Of a stretch of 64,000 bases of DNA, positions 63,176-64,000 are shown one piece after another (position 1 is the stretch's first letter; each line of letters opens with the position of its first letter). This DNA is from Scolanthus callimorphus (Eukaryota > Cnidaria > Anthozoa > Actiniaria > Edwardsiidae), in the NCBI GenBank assembly GCA_033964015.1, contig CM066923.1, positions 20,695,739-20,759,738 of the forward strand. The letters are read 5' to 3'. Under the pieces are notes generated by a model. The model made no database searches. It was not told the DNA's origin and was given only the letters and a program-made list of their open reading frames with translations. The position numbers and the translations under genes were made by a program.

Positions 63176-64000
63176 CCGCCGTAATAGGCATTGGGTTGAT
63201 TTGATTACCCGCCTTGATAGGCATTGGGTAGGCATTGGGTTAGTTTGGCAATCCCACACCGGGGATGATAATCCCTCCAAGTCGGAGGAGACCTGATTAT
63301 TACAGGCAACCCCCCAAAAATGGGGAGATTTGACAAAGCCAAACGTGTTGTTTTCGATGGCCACCATCGGACTCGCAAATCGTATAGTCGTCGATAAATC
63401 TGCTGTGAAAATGATCTCATACCAGTGAATAACATGCTTTGAAAGCTGTGATAGCTTTCGAGAATATAACTAAAGTGATTCATAACGTTTATACTCACCG
63501 AATTCCCTGAAATTTCCACAAACACGCCGCTTCACTTCTGTAGTGTTGTGAAAAAGACCCAGAAGAACACGTTTCGTCGAGAAACCAAATCATGGTATCA
63601 CAGGTGACCCAGGACAATTGTTTGTGTACTACAACCTCGAAGTATTGACAGTAATATAGGGTTTATATGGGGATTGTGGTAAGAGATGTTTGGACCTAGA
63701 ATTTTTTAGGAAATTATCAATAAAAGTTACTGAAACTTACCATGTTGTTAGTTGTGGTTGTCCTTGATGCTCATGTGAAGTTTCACGGATTTATCTTCAA
63801 TTCGCCCCCCATACAGAGAGAAAGACAAGGTGGGAGGCTGAAGCCAAAAATCGGCTCGATCGACCGATCGGCAGAACGCACTTCGAGACGGATTTTTTCA
63901 CAAAATTCGAATTCCACAACCAAACAAACACACCACGATCGTAGATATACATGTTACCGACGCAGCAAAATCAATAAATATCCTGCAGTTACGTACGCGA
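63176..64000. other. Unassigned right end of window
   Basis: Short direct repeats of ACCCGCC…AATAGGCATTGGGTTG / GATAGGCATTGGGTAG at 63176-63242. No gene recognised beyond this. Confidence 0.35.

Noticed and set aside
62604..63224. 206-codon minus-strand open frame as a single gene
   Set aside because: Its first half is the 114-bp tandem duplication; only its last ~60 codons belong to the helicase, and the end is out of frame with the conserved part.

Overview
The window is nuclear DNA of an animal. The best fit is an anthozoan cnidarian, a stony coral or sea anemone. Protein-coding genes have GT-AG introns and metazoan domains (ETS, Zic zinc fingers, TRIM-NHL, rhodopsin-type GPCR). Telomere-type TTAGGG repeats are present, the DNA is AT-rich, and most of the space is filled by small inverted-repeat transposons, LINE tails and Helitron-like units. 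The cnidarian call is inference from this style; no marker gene fixes the species.

Layout. 1-1835: an inverted-repeat segment carrying telomere-like repeats, then a 72-bp minisatellite. 2085-3413: short inverted-repeat elements and a retroelement tail. 4469-4851 (-): first exon of a GPCR. 5785-8925: a possible large inverted-repeat unit enclosing a ~148-bp satellite. 9115-10312: LINE 3' end and two MITEs. 11288-13517 (-): a TRIM-NHL gene with four frame breaks. 14802-17273: two head-to-tail Helitron-like units. 17274-24300: mostly unassigned, with a few MITEs. 24467-26817 (+): an ETS transcription factor in five exons with one frame break. 28084-29111: three MITEs with clear target duplications. 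29550-40592 (+): an intact five-exon thymidylate kinase gene (DTYMK); its 6.5-kb fourth intron is a nest of transposons. 40758-45918: MITEs and unassigned DNA. 45919-47435 (+): a Zic transcription factor with one frame break. 49345-55428: a dense field of inverted-repeat elements. 56037-58472 (+): 5' part of a PA14-containing beta-1,4-N-acetylgalactosaminyltransferase, leaving the window unfinished. 58483-59240: nested MITEs. 61214-62900 (-): a broken PIF1-like helicase, probably transposon-derived.

The genes are functionally unrelated: a receptor, a TRIM-NHL protein, two developmental transcription factors, a nucleotide kinase and a glycosyltransferase. There is no operon or gene cluster. 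The most striking points are the tandem Helitron-like dimer with A/T flanks, several MITE families with readable 7- to 10-bp target duplications and layered insertions, long G/C homopolymers sitting inside MITEs, a recurrent CCAAT-plus-CpG motif found both near the ETS start and inside repeats, and one-base frame breaks in otherwise conserved genes. The last point raises the question of sequence error versus real decay. I did not find a convincing new multi-gene system.
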